Assembly: GCF_017353175.1 (NCBI RefSeq)
Contig: NZ_JAFMYW010000002.1
Location: 806,001-870,000, forward strand
Direction of reading: 5' to 3'
Source of the DNA: Fibrella forsythiae
GTDB taxonomy: Bacteria > Bacteroidota > Bacteroidia > Cytophagales > Spirosomataceae
Length of the DNA: 64,000 nt
Shown: positions 1 through 7,312 of the stretch, one piece after another
How positions within the stretch are numbered: position 1 is the stretch's first letter
Layout: every line of letters starts with the position of its first letter
Notes under the pieces: generated by a model
Seen by the model: only the letters and a program-made list of their open reading frames with translations
Told to the model about the DNA's origin: nothing
The model's database searches: none
Made by a program: the position numbers and the translations under genes

Positions 1-1121
1 TCGCGCATGATCTCTGAGGTGCCACCGGCAATGGTGCCTACACGGGCGTCGCGGTAGGCACGGCAGATAGGGTAATCTTCGATGTAGCCGTAACCACCGA
101 AAAACTGCAGGCAGGTATCGATCACGCGTTTCTGCATTTCCGAGGTGTACAGCTTGGCCATCGAGCATTCTTTCACCACGCTTTCACCCTGCGCAAACAG
201 CCAGCAGGTATGGTACACAAACTGCTTTGCCATTTCTGCTTCCGTAGCAATATCGGCAATTTTGTGCCGGATAGCCTGAAACTTGCCGATGGGCTTACCG
301 AATGCTTCGCGCTCCTGCAGGTACGTTAGCGTCCATTCTAATGCCATTTCAGTCCCTGAAACGGCCATAATCGCGGCTACCAGCCGTTCCAGCTGGAGGC
401 TTTCCATGAGGTAGTAAAAGCCCGAATTTTCAGTACCAATTAGGTTTTTGGCAGGCACACGCACGTCGTCGAACCGGATCTCGGCGGTGTCAGACGAATG
501 CCAGCCCATTTTGTTCAGCTTCGTGCGGGTGATACCGGGGCTATTCAGCTCAACCACGATCAGGCTAATGCCGCTGGCACCACGATCCGGGCTAGTTTTC
601 ACGGCCAGCGTTACAAAATCGCCATAGGTGCCGTTGCTGATAAACGTTTTGGCACCACTGACAATATATTGATCACCCTCACGGCGGGCCTGGGTACGTA
701 TGGCCGCTACGTCTGAACCCGTGTCTGGCTCTGTGATGGCCAGCGCGGCCACTTTATGCCCGGCAATAGCAGGGGCCAGGTACGTTTGCTTCAGATAGTC
801 ACTACCTGCTTTGGCAATGTGGTTGATCGCCATGTATTCATGTACGCTCACAGCCGTGGTAAAGCCGCCCATGCCGCAACGGGCCAATTCTTCCAGAAAC
901 ACAACCGAAAACCAGAAATCGGCATCAGAGCCCCCGTAGGCTTCGGGGAAGGGGAGTCCCAGAAAGCCAAGCTCACCCATCCGCTGAAAGGCCGAAACCG
1001 GAATACGGCGGGCCGTTTCCCACGCTTCGGTATTGGGAACTACCTCTTTTTCGATGAACTGCCGAACGCTCTGCCGGAACAGGTCGTGGTCATCGGTGAA
1101 GTATAGTGAAGGTCGTTTCAT
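1..1121 (-). CDS. Acyl-CoA dehydrogenase, C-terminus cut by window edge
   Basis: The reverse-strand frame is open from an ATG at 1121 (MKRPSLYFTDDHDLFRQSVR) to base 1, about 373 codons. It carries the usual acyl-CoA dehydrogenase landmarks: an N-terminal helical domain with GELGFLGLPFPEAYGGS, the mid-domain ITEPDTGSD substrate/FAD signature, and a C-terminal GTIAGGTSEIMR close to the window edge, the standard FAD-binding end of the family. It should oxidise an acyl-CoA thioester to the enoyl-CoA with FAD, in fatty acid or branched-chain catabolism. Chain specificity cannot be read from sequence alone. Only a few residues are missing at the C-terminus. Confidence 0.93.
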   Translation of the reverse strand, partial: MKRPSLYFTDDHDLFRQSVRQFIEKEVVPNTEAWETARRIPVSAFQRMGELGFLGLPFPEAYGGSDADFWFSVVFLEELARCGMGGFTTAVSVHEYMAINHIAKAGSDYLKQTYLAPAIAGHKVAALAITEPDTGSDVAAIRTQARREGDQYIVSGAKTFISNGTYGDFVTLAVKTSPDRGASGISLIVVELNSPGITRTKLNKMGWHSSDTAEIRFDDVRVPAKNLIGTENSGFYYLMESLQLERLVAAIMAVSGTEMALEWTLTYLQEREAFGKPIGKFQAIRHKIADIATEAEMAKQFVYHTCWLFAQGESVVKECSMAKLYTSEMQKRVIDTCLQFFGGYGYIEDYPICRAYRDARVGTIAGGTSEIMR

Positions 1122-1436
1122 TGAGTTTGTCTGATGAAGATTGTCGAACTGAATCGACTGGGTTGGGTCGTTGATTTGGTCGTAAATCCTATTGGAACGA
1201 TGTGGCGTATATGTACCGGAGATGACCTTTCTCAAAGCTACAGAATCAGGGCCATTCACAAAAACTATTCCTTCTTTTGAAACAAACCCCCCGCATTACC
1301 GTTATCGGAACAGTCAATCAACGTAGAAATTTCATACTATTAGTCTGGCAACGTGATTTTTTGATCGTGTAAATAACTGATTGACAAATGATTAGGAATT
1401 ACAAGTTGTTAGATTAAAACCATCAATCACTTTATT
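1122..1436. other. Intergenic region, no gene seen
   Basis: This 315-bp AT-rich gap lies between the divergent acyl-CoA dehydrogenase and the first barrel protein, so it must hold promoters for both. I see no credible small ORF or RNA gene. The 40 bp before 1437 resemble the leader before 2253 (both contain ACCATCAAT and end in TTATGCAAAA), so the leader was duplicated together with the gene. Confidence 0.5.
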
Positions 1437-2144
1437 ATGCAAAACGTACGTTTCGCTCTACTCTTCGTTACGCTTCTTTTGGTTCAGTCTATTGGTTACA
1501 GTCAGTCGCGGCAGCGGTGGAGTTTTGGTCCACGGGTTGGGCTAAATCTGACCAACTTTGTAGGTGGTGCCACCAACTTTGCAGGTAGTGACGTTCAAAA
1601 TACAAAGCAGGTCCTATTGCCCGGCCTGTCTGCAGGATTGGGCTTTGTTTACAGCGATATCAGTCGTTTCGGCTTTGGCGTAGACCTGCTCTACTCACAA
1701 CGCGGAACCATGATTAAAGATGGTTTTGGCCCCGGCACTGAAAAGGTGTATCGTGTCAACTACCTGGAATTACCGTTGATCGGCCGTTATTACCTGACTA
1801 GTGGTGGTAAGTTTCGGCCCAACCTTTATCTGGGTGCCGTGCCCGCGTTGCGGCTGAATGCCAAAGTTGACGTAGACAATGGTACAAATACCAATTACGC
1901 GGATGATACGCAGTCATATCGTGCAGCTGATCTGGGTCTTACAGGTGGTGTTCAGTTAAACTGGGGAACTGGCGATCGTCAGCACTTCACAATTGATGCC
2001 CGGTACACGCATGGTGTATCAAACATTTCGGCCAGAACGTCAGACCTTCGCAATCAGATGATCACTATTGGTTTAGGCTACAATTTTGGTATTGGTCGTC
2101 AGTATCAGCCTGGTGATCGTAAGCTACCTATCCGCCCCCGGTAG
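1437..2144 (+). CDS. Outer-membrane beta-barrel protein (PorT/OmpA-like barrel family), copy 1
   Basis: The product is 235 residues with a signal peptide (MQNVRFALLFVTLLLVQSIG, cleavage near YSQ, about residue 22). Alternating beta strands follow: RWSFGPRVGLNLTNF, FGFGVDLLYSQRG, VNYLELPLIGRYYL, FRPNLYLGAVPALRLN and MITIGLGYNFGIG. This is the pattern of the Bacteroidota outer-membrane beta-barrel family (PF13568-like). It probably sits in the outer membrane; its cargo or role is unknown. The adjacent gene at 2253 is a close paralogue sharing the first 20 residues and the C-terminus, so this is a recent tandem duplication. Confidence 0.85.
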   Translation: MQNVRFALLFVTLLLVQSIGYSQSRQRWSFGPRVGLNLTNFVGGATNFAGSDVQNTKQVLLPGLSAGLGFVYSDISRFGFGVDLLYSQRGTMIKDGFGPGTEKVYRVNYLELPLIGRYYLTSGGKFRPNLYLGAVPALRLNAKVDVDNGTNTNYADDTQSYRAADLGLTGGVQLNWGTGDRQHFTIDARYTHGVSNISARTSDLRNQMITIGLGYNFGIGRQYQPGDRKLPIRPR

Positions 2145-2164
2145 ATTCTGCTTTATGCATGATA

Positions 2165-2209
2165 TTCAATCAATTGGCATCGTGTGATACTGATTGTCAA
2201 TTGATTGAA
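2165..2209. repeat. 12-bp perfect inverted repeat between the barrel paralogues
   Basis: TTCAATCAATTG (2165-2176) is mirrored by CAATTGATTGAA (2198-2209) across a 21-nt loop. It lies 20 bp after the stop of copy 1 and 44 bp before the start of copy 2. It could be a weak terminator or an operator for a dimeric regulator; there is no following T-run. Confidence 0.55.
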
Positions 2210-2252
2210 TGATCAGTTTGTCAAACTACAACCATCAATTACTCACTACGTT

Positions 2253-2972
2253 ATGCAAAATGCACGTTTCGCTCTACTTATCGTTTCACTTCTCTTTGTT
2301 CAGTCTGTAAGCTACAGTCAATCGCGGCAGCGGTGGAGTTTTGGTCCGCGTATTGGCCTTAACCTGACCAATTATGTAGGTAACGATGCGAAAAATCCGC
2401 TACTCAATGTGATCGATCCGGACTCTAGAGACAACCAACTGCTGCCAGGGCTGTCGGCGGGTGTTGGTTTTATCTACAGTGATGTCAGCCGGTTTGGAGC
2501 CGCCGTTGATCTGCTGTACTCACAGCGAGGAGTTCAGTCTCGTACCAATCTGGGGTCAGTGCCTACTACCTACATCAATCGCGTCAACTATTTGGAGTTG
2601 CCTATTACGGCTCGTTATTTCTTGAACCGATCAGGCAATTTCCGCCCCAACGTATTCTTTGGAGTTGTGCCTGCCTTGCGGCTTAATGCTTCTTCGCGTG
2701 AAAAAGCCGATAATAAAGACGTTAAGACTGATGTTACCCAGCTATACCGGCCGGCCGACTTAGGTTTAACGGCTGGTTTTCAGGCCAATTTCCGGGTGGG
2801 CGACCGGCAACGATTTACTGCTGATGCCCGATATACCCATGGTATTACCAATGTTGGCGTGAACAAGACTGATCTGCGCAACCAAATGATTACTGTTGGT
2901 TTAGGCTACAACTTCGGTATCGGCCGTGAGTATCGTCCCGGCGATCCTAAGTTGCCGATCCGTCAACGGTAG
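2253..2972 (+). CDS. Outer-membrane beta-barrel protein, copy 2
   Basis: The product is 239 residues. I place the start at the ATG at 2253 (MQNARFALLIVSLLFVQSVS), because it aligns with the start of the paralogue at 1437 and opens directly into a signal peptide; an in-frame ATG at 2205 would add a non-signal extension. The strands match copy 1: RWSFGPRIGLNLTNY, FGAAVDLLYSQRG, VNYLELPITARYFL, MITVGLGYNFGIGREY. The central loops differ (an insert around NPLLNVIDPDSRDNQ), as expected if surface loops evolve faster than barrel strands. It is an outer-membrane protein of unknown cargo. Confidence 0.85.
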   Translation: MQNARFALLIVSLLFVQSVSYSQSRQRWSFGPRIGLNLTNYVGNDAKNPLLNVIDPDSRDNQLLPGLSAGVGFIYSDVSRFGAAVDLLYSQRGVQSRTNLGSVPTTYINRVNYLELPITARYFLNRSGNFRPNVFFGVVPALRLNASSREKADNKDVKTDVTQLYRPADLGLTAGFQANFRVGDRQRFTADARYTHGITNVGVNKTDLRNQMITVGLGYNFGIGREYRPGDPKLPIRQR

Positions 2973-2990
2973 GAAGCAAACACGAATTAT

Positions 2991-3040
2991 TTACAGCAAA
3001 AGAGCTCAGCCAGTAAACTGGCTGAGCTCTTTTGCTGTAA
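2991..3040. terminator. 24-bp perfect hairpin between convergent genes
   Basis: Two 24-nt arms (2991-3014 and 3017-3040) are exact reverse complements around a 2-nt centre. The stem contains AAAAGAGCTCAGCCAGT and its complement. It fills most of the 75-bp gap between the plus-strand barrel gene and the minus-strand TetR gene and should terminate transcription from both sides. Confidence 0.88.
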
Positions 3041-3047
3041 ACTGAAA

Positions 3048-3629
3048 TTACCGTAAACAGGATAGCGCCGTATCAACTACCTGGTTCAGCATGAATCCGT
3101 CGGGAATTGCTTTGCCAAGTACCCGGATACCAGATAACTGACTCATCAGAAAAGGTACCAGCCGATCAACGTTCAGGGTGGCGCTGAATTCACCAGCCGT
3201 AATGCCATCGTTGAGCAGTTGCCGGAATGTATTGTCCAGATAAACGAAGTTGTTGGCCACAATAGCCTGAACATCAGCGTAATGGGGGAGCATTTCCAGC
3301 GTGGCGTTGGTCATGAAACACCCTTTGTGCTCTTTATCTTCCAGGGTTTCGGCAATAGCCCGGTCGAAGATGGCGTGAATCTTGGCACGCGCCGTGTCGG
3401 CACCTGCCACGGCCTCGGCCATGTCGGCACAGTTCAGATCACGGTACCGTTCAAGCGCATTCAGGTAGAGTGTATGCTTGTCGATAAAGGTATCGTAGAG
3501 GCTGGCGCGGTTGATACCCATTGAATCAACCAGATCCTGCATAGAGGTGTGGTGATACCCCTTCTTCCAGAACGTCTCCATAGCCGCGTGCAGCGCATCC
3601 TGCTCCGCAAATGCTTTTGGTCGAGCCAT
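3048..3629 (-). CDS. TetR/AcrR family transcriptional regulator
   Basis: The product is 193 residues. The N-terminal helix-turn-helix runs from about residue 8 to 52, with the typical FWKKGYHHTSMQDLVDSMGI then NRASLYDTFIDKHTLYLNAL. The C-terminal all-helical domain (about 80-190) is a ligand-binding/dimerisation domain resembling the TetR_C_16/YcdC group. It is expected to be a cytosolic dimeric repressor released by a small molecule. It lies downstream of ychF on the same strand, but a 110-bp gap with a hairpin separates them, so it is probably transcribed alone. The target is not evident. Confidence 0.9.
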   Translation of the reverse strand: MARPKAFAEQDALHAAMETFWKKGYHHTSMQDLVDSMGINRASLYDTFIDKHTLYLNALERYRDLNCADMAEAVAGADTARAKIHAIFDRAIAETLEDKEHKGCFMTNATLEMLPHYADVQAIVANNFVYLDNTFRQLLNDGITAGEFSATLNVDRLVPFLMSQLSGIRVLGKAIPDGFMLNQVVDTALSCLR

Positions 3630-3652
3630 ATCAACAGTTTTCTGTTTATCGT

Positions 3653-3725
3653 TTTCTGTTTACTGTTGCTACATTGATGCACCTGACTTTGGTGTGGCAA
3701 CGCAACTAAAGACAGTAAACAGAAA
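3653..3725. terminator. Inverted repeat downstream of ychF
   Basis: TTTCTGTTTACTGT (3653-3666) is complementary to ACAGTAAACAGAAA (3712-3725), with an outer GTTGC/GCAAC match. It lies between the ychF stop and the TetR start on the minus strand. Short words GTAAACAG and GTAAACTG recur several times here and at 3033-3060. There is no clear T-tract, so a terminator role is plausible but not certain. Confidence 0.4.
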
Positions 3726-3740
3726 CCAGTAAACTAATTT

Positions 3741-4841
3741 TTATGCTCCGTGCAGGAACTCCATGATATCGCCGTCCTGAACGACGTATTCTTTGCCTTC
3801 AACCGAAAGTTTACCGGCATCACGAACGGCAGATTCTGATTTAAACTGCTCAAAATCAGCGAGTTTGATTACCTGTGCCCGGATGAACTTCTTCTCGAAA
3901 TCGGTATGGATAACGCCCGCAGCGGCCGGTGCTTTCCAACCGCGGCGGATAGTCCAAGCCCGAACTTCCTTCACACCGGCGGTGAAGTAGGTGATCAGGC
4001 CCAACAGCGAATAGGAGGCCCGGATAAGCTTGCTCAGACCAGACTCGGTCAGGCCGTATTCGCTCAGGAACAGCTCACGTTCTTCCGGGTCTTCCATCTC
4101 GGCAATCTGCGATTCGATGCCCGCAGAAATGATGACAACTTCGGCCCCTTCGGCCTTTGCTGCTTCGCGAAGTTTATCAGAATACACGTTACCGTCGGGA
4201 AGCGATCCTTCGTCGACGTTGGCTACATACAGTACGGGTTTTACCGTCAATAAGTCGATATCACCGATGGCTTCTTCCTGTTCTTCAGGGGTTACCTGCA
4301 CCGTACGGGCGCTTTTTCCTTGCTCCAGTGCCGACTTGTATTGTTTCAGAACTTCGAGCGAGGCTTTCGCTTTGGCATCACCTGATTTGGCGTTGCGTTC
4401 AACTTTCTGGATTTTTTTGTCAACTGACTCTAAATCTTTCAGTTGAAGTTCAGCGTCGATGATCTCTTTGTCGAAAACGGGATCAACCCGGCCTTCTACG
4501 TGTACGATATTATCGTCTTCGAAGCAGCGTACTACGTGCACGATCGCATCGACTTCACGGATATTAGCCAGGAATTTATTGCCCAGGCCTGCCCCCTGAC
4601 TGGCTCCTTTCACCAGACCGGCAATATCGACAAACTCGATGATCGTTGGCACAATACGCTGTGGCTTCACAAGCACTTCGAGTGAATCGAGGCGTGAGTC
4701 AGGTACGGTTACCACGCCGACATTCGGCTCGATGGTGCAGAAAGGGTAATTGGCGGCCTCGGCTTTACCGCTCGAAATCGCGTTGAATAAGGTGGATTTA
4801 CCAACGTTCGGTAAGCCCACAATGCCACATTGAAGTCCCAT
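3741..4841 (-). CDS. ychF: YchF/OLA1 family ribosome-associated ATPase
   Basis: The product is 366 residues, matching the family norm of about 363. I set the start at the ATG at 4841 ([20 protein letters not shown]), since the further upstream codons have no family counterpart. Visible motifs are the P-loop GLPNVGKST (residues 8-16), the switch region ending [17 protein letters not shown], a central coiled-coil insert ([16 protein letters not shown]), and the C-terminal TGS-like domain ending [13 protein letters not shown]. YchF proteins bind ATP rather than GTP and associate with ribosomes; they are linked to oxidative stress and translation control. Confidence 0.96.
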   Translation of the reverse strand: MGLQCGIVGLPNVGKSTLFNAISSGKAEAANYPFCTIEPNVGVVTVPDSRLDSLEVLVKPQRIVPTIIEFVDIAGLVKGASQGAGLGNKFLANIREVDAIVHVVRCFEDDNIVHVEGRVDPVFDKEIIDAELQLKDLESVDKKIQKVERNAKSGDAKAKASLEVLKQYKSALEQGKSARTVQVTPEEQEEAIGDIDLLTVKPVLYVANVDEGSLPDGNVYSDKLREAAKAEGAEVVIISAGIESQIAEMEDPEERELFLSEYGLTESGLSKLIRASYSLLGLITYFTAGVKEVRAWTIRRGWKAPAAAGVIHTDFEKKFIRAQVIKLADFEQFKSESAVRDAGKLSVEGKEYVVQDGDIMEFLHGA

Positions 4842-4974
4842 GTAAATAGTCGTAAGAGTACAGAGTCGAAAACGGTCCGCCGCTGCGGTCGTAAATGGTA
4901 TTGCGGTGTAAGGTTGCACCTATACTTTGCAGAGCCACTTATGGCTGTTTCGACTTGATTCGCAAAACTACAAC

Positions 4975-5015
4975 AAAAAAGCCTCGGACAGGGTGCCGGG
5001 GCTTTGGAATACGCA
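4975..5015 (-). terminator. Rho-independent terminator of the DUF3276 gene
   Basis: Read on the minus strand, CCAAAGCCCCGG pairs with CCGAGGCTTT (one G-U pair) around a short loop and is followed by a TTTTTT run. It begins about 17 bp after the DUF3276 stop codon. Confidence 0.8.
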
Positions 5016-5031
5016 GGTAGCTAAAATTGGA

Positions 5032-5355
5032 TTATTCCCATTTAAGGCCAGCGTTCAGTTCATCGCTGGCTTCTTCGCGTTGCTCAAACTGAGTAAAGTC
5101 AACGTCGGGCATCAACACCGTTTTTACATGGTCGATCGTTTCCTGAAGTGCCTCAACGAACTTGGCGAAATCTTCCTTATAAAGGAACATCTTCTGCTTC
5201 TCGTAGGTATATCCCTCGCCTTGCAGATTGCGGCGGCTCTCAGTCAGAATCAGATAGTAGTCATTGCCACGTGTGGCCTTAACGTCGAAAAAATAGGTTC
5301 TTTTGCCCGCCCGTACTCGTTTTGAGTAAATTTTCTCCTTATCTCTGTCCTCCAC
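5032..5355 (-). CDS. DUF3276 family protein (PUR-alpha-like nucleic-acid binding)
   Basis: The product is 107 residues, the full length of the Bacteroidota DUF3276 family, which has the PUR fold of eukaryotic Pur-alpha and related bacterial proteins. Family features are the N-terminal IYSKRVRAGKRTYFFDVKAT, then DYYLILTESRRN, and the FLYKEDFAKFVEALQETID strand-helix end. The family is thought to bind single-stranded DNA or RNA; no pathway has been settled. It is cytosolic, stands alone between ychF and the rlpA-like gene, and has its own terminator. Confidence 0.9.
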   Translation of the reverse strand: MEDRDKEKIYSKRVRAGKRTYFFDVKATRGNDYYLILTESRRNLQGEGYTYEKQKMFLYKEDFAKFVEALQETIDHVKTVLMPDVDFTQFEQREEASDELNAGLKWE

Positions 5356-5502
5356 TTTTCGAAAAAGTTAAACTCTGTACAACGCCAAAGTACGCTGAAT
5401 GGTATAAAGGTTAGTGAGCAGGCAGGAAAATAATTTTGAGGCTTTTGATCTGGTCATATACGGCAATCTGGTTGTCACTGGCGGTGGCCTAACGGGCAAG
5501 GC

Positions 5503-5533
5503 TTTGCTTTTTAAGGGGTTATGATTATCTTTG
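5503..5533 (+). promoter_or_regulatory. Bacteroidota-type promoter (TTTG-N19-TATCTTTG)
   Basis: TTTG at 5503-5506 and TATCTTTG at 5526-5533 are separated by exactly 19 nt, matching the -33/-7 consensus known for the Bacteroidota primary sigma factor (TTTG-N19/21-TAnnTTTG). Transcription would start around 5540, giving an 85-nt leader for the rlpA-like gene at 5627. Confidence 0.65.
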
Positions 5534-5626
5534 TCTTAAGGGAATTGCATTTTTTGGTGAAAGAGGGCGTTATGAATCCTAGTTAGAATAGGTCTTCTTC
5601 AAATTGTTTCACTAACCAAAAACTGT

Positions 5627-6073
5627 ATGAGTTTACTAATGTCCCTACTGCTGTTTTCGGGCAGTATCCATCCGACAGAGGCTCCTGAGAAGAGCCTCAT
5701 ACAGCAGGAAGGTAAAGCGTCTTATTACGCCAACAAGTTTGACGGACGCAGAACGAGTAGTGGTGAGCGTGTAAAGCAACATATTTTTACGGGAGCTCAC
5801 CGATTTCTACCATTCAATACGCTGGTTGAAGTAACCAATAAGGCAAACCAGCAGTCGGTCATCATCCGGATCAATGACCGGGGACCGTTTACCAAAGGCC
5901 GCGTAGTCGATATGACGTATGCCGCCGCCAAAGCCATTGGCATGCTCGGACGAGGTGTCGCCAATGTTACCCTTCGGGTAGTGGATCCCACTAAGATAGT
6001 GGCCCTACTTGATCATTCGCTAACGCTTGATAGGCGTTCACCACTGTTACCGGATTTAATGCCGGTACTGTAA
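5627..6073 (+). CDS. RlpA-like double-psi beta-barrel protein
   Basis: The product is 148 residues with a hydrophobic N-terminus (MSLLMSLLLFSGS) that serves as a signal peptide or anchor. The RlpA core spans about residues 28-118: GKASYYANKFDGRRTSSGE, then FLPFNTLVEVTN, IIRINDRGPF and GRVVDMTYAAAKAIGM. The NDRGPF motif and the following VDMTYAAA stretch are diagnostic of the double-psi barrel. RlpA proteins are septal lytic transglycosylases or peptidoglycan binders. This one lacks a SPOR domain, so catalytic action on denuded glycan strands is not assured. Its location should be the cell envelope. Confidence 0.9.
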   Translation: MSLLMSLLLFSGSIHPTEAPEKSLIQQEGKASYYANKFDGRRTSSGERVKQHIFTGAHRFLPFNTLVEVTNKANQQSVIIRINDRGPFTKGRVVDMTYAAAKAIGMLGRGVANVTLRVVDPTKIVALLDHSLTLDRRSPLLPDLMPVL

Positions 6074-6134
6074 AAACGGTATAGCTACGAAGCGACGTAG
6101 CCTAACCTGTGCGGACGAGTACAGTCCGATTTTT

Positions 6135-6209
6135 AAAAACCTGATTCACGGGCTGGCCCCCTTTTTGCAATTCCCTATGCAGGGCGCCAGACTCACGAAT
6201 CAGGTTTTT
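6135..6209 (+). terminator. Rho-independent terminator after the rlpA-like gene
   Basis: AAAAACCTGATTC (6135-6147) pairs with GAATCAGGTTTTT (6197-6209). An inner CTGGCCCCCT/AGGGCGCCAG stem has one mismatch. A T-run follows, typical of a terminator on the plus strand. Confidence 0.85.
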
Positions 6210-6255
6210 TGTTTGTAATCGGTGTCGGATTGTGGATATTAGACGTTAGAAAGTA

Positions 6256-6325
6256 GTAGCACCGAAGCTCCAGCTTCGGTAGTTTGTGCGTTCTTATCTT
6301 ACCGGAGCTGGAGCTTCGGTGCTAC
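6256..6325. repeat. REP-like double palindrome
   Basis: A 26-nt arm (6256-6281, GTAGCACCGAAGCTCCAGCT...) is mirrored at 6300-6325 with one wobble position. Each arm is itself a small palindrome (CCGAAGCT-CC-AGCTTCGG), so the element can fold as one long hairpin or two short ones, as REP/REPIN elements do. It ends 13 bp before the DUF58 start codon. Confidence 0.7.
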
Positions 6326-6338
6326 ATCACCCTTCGCC

Positions 6339-7262
6339 GTGGCAAACACACTCAACTTATCGCAGGTACGTTCATTCGGGAACGTGGAATTCCTGGCTCG
6401 TCAACTTGTTGAAGGGTTTATTACCGGATTGCATAAATCGCCGTTTCATGGCTTTTCGGTTGAATTTGCCGAACACCGCCTGTACAACCCCGGCGAAAGC
6501 ACCCGCTATATTGACTGGAAAGTGTATGGTAAAACAGATAAGCTATTCGTAAAGCGATACGAAGAAGAAACAAACCTCCGCTGCCATCTGCTGATTGATA
6601 CGTCGTCGTCGATGTATTATCCGGAGAAAGATTTCGGTAAAGTGACGTTCAGCGCGATGGGAGCAGCCAGTCTGGCCTATATGCTTCAGAAACAGCGCGA
6701 TGCCGTGAGTCTCTGTACGTTTTCGGGAGAAATTGAGATACAGACCCCTGTAAAATCAACGCCCGGCCACGTGCACAAAATTTTTACGCTACTCGATCAG
6801 GTATTGCAATCACCGAAACCGAATCGACGCACCAGTACCGCCGAAGTGATTCATCAGATCGCCGAGAAGATCAATAAACGGTCGCTGGTAGTCCTGTTTA
6901 GCGATATGTTCGATACCGCCGGTGCAGACCCCGCCCGTCAGGACGCGCTGTTTTCGGCGCTTCAACACCTTCGGCACAATTTGCACGAGGTACTCATTTT
7001 CCACGTAACAGACCGCAAGACCGAGCAGGCGTTTGCCTTTGAGGACCGCCCCTACGAATTTATCGACCTGGAAACGGATGCCCGGGTGAAGCTACAGCCC
7101 AATCAGGTTCGTGATGCCTATAAACAGGCAGTGGGTGATTATCTACAAGGCTTAAAGATGCGCTGCGCTCAGTACCGCATCGACTTCATTGAGGCTGATA
7201 TTGCCGAGGGATTCGAGCCTATACTCAGCGCTTATTTAGTGAAGCGTACGAAGATGCGGTAG
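6339..7262 (+). CDS. DUF58 domain protein (von Willebrand A-like, MoxR-associated type)
   Basis: The product is 307 residues starting at GTG 6339; no ATG fits before the conserved region. The DUF58 signature lies near residues 38-70 (GFSVEFAEHRLYNPGEST, IDWKVYGKTDKLFVKRYEEE), followed by a VWA-like MIDAS LIDTSSSM (residues 86-93) and SLVVLFSDMFD. DUF58 proteins usually act with MoxR AAA+ ATPases in envelope or metal-centre maturation. No moxR gene is adjacent here. A conserved Bacteroidota gene; cytosolic, without a signal peptide. The REP-like palindrome immediately upstream may affect translation. Confidence 0.88.
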   Translation: MANTLNLSQVRSFGNVEFLARQLVEGFITGLHKSPFHGFSVEFAEHRLYNPGESTRYIDWKVYGKTDKLFVKRYEEETNLRCHLLIDTSSSMYYPEKDFGKVTFSAMGAASLAYMLQKQRDAVSLCTFSGEIEIQTPVKSTPGHVHKIFTLLDQVLQSPKPNRRTSTAEVIHQIAEKINKRSLVVLFSDMFDTAGADPARQDALFSALQHLRHNLHEVLIFHVTDRKTEQAFAFEDRPYEFIDLETDARVKLQPNQVRDAYKQAVGDYLQGLKMRCAQYRIDFIEADIAEGFEPILSAYLVKRTKMR

Positions 7263-7270
7263 GTTCTATG

Positions 7271-7303
7271 AGCGTAACCCCCTGCCGTGTAGGGGGTTAC
7301 GCT
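7271..7303. terminator. 13-bp perfect hairpin between convergent genes
   Basis: AGCGTAACCCCCT (7271-7283) and AGGGGGTTACGCT (7291-7303) are exact complements around a 7-nt loop. The hairpin lies between the DUF58 stop (7262) and the convergent M20 stop (7313). Confidence 0.85.
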
Positions 7304-7312
7304 GATTCATTT

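Noticed and set aside
2991-3040. Insertion-sequence terminal inverted repeats
   Set aside because: The two arms are adjacent with a 2-nt centre and no transposase lies between or beside them; a terminator explains it.
4443-4685. 80-codon plus-strand frame inside ychF
   Set aside because: Shadow frame within a conserved GTPase-family gene.
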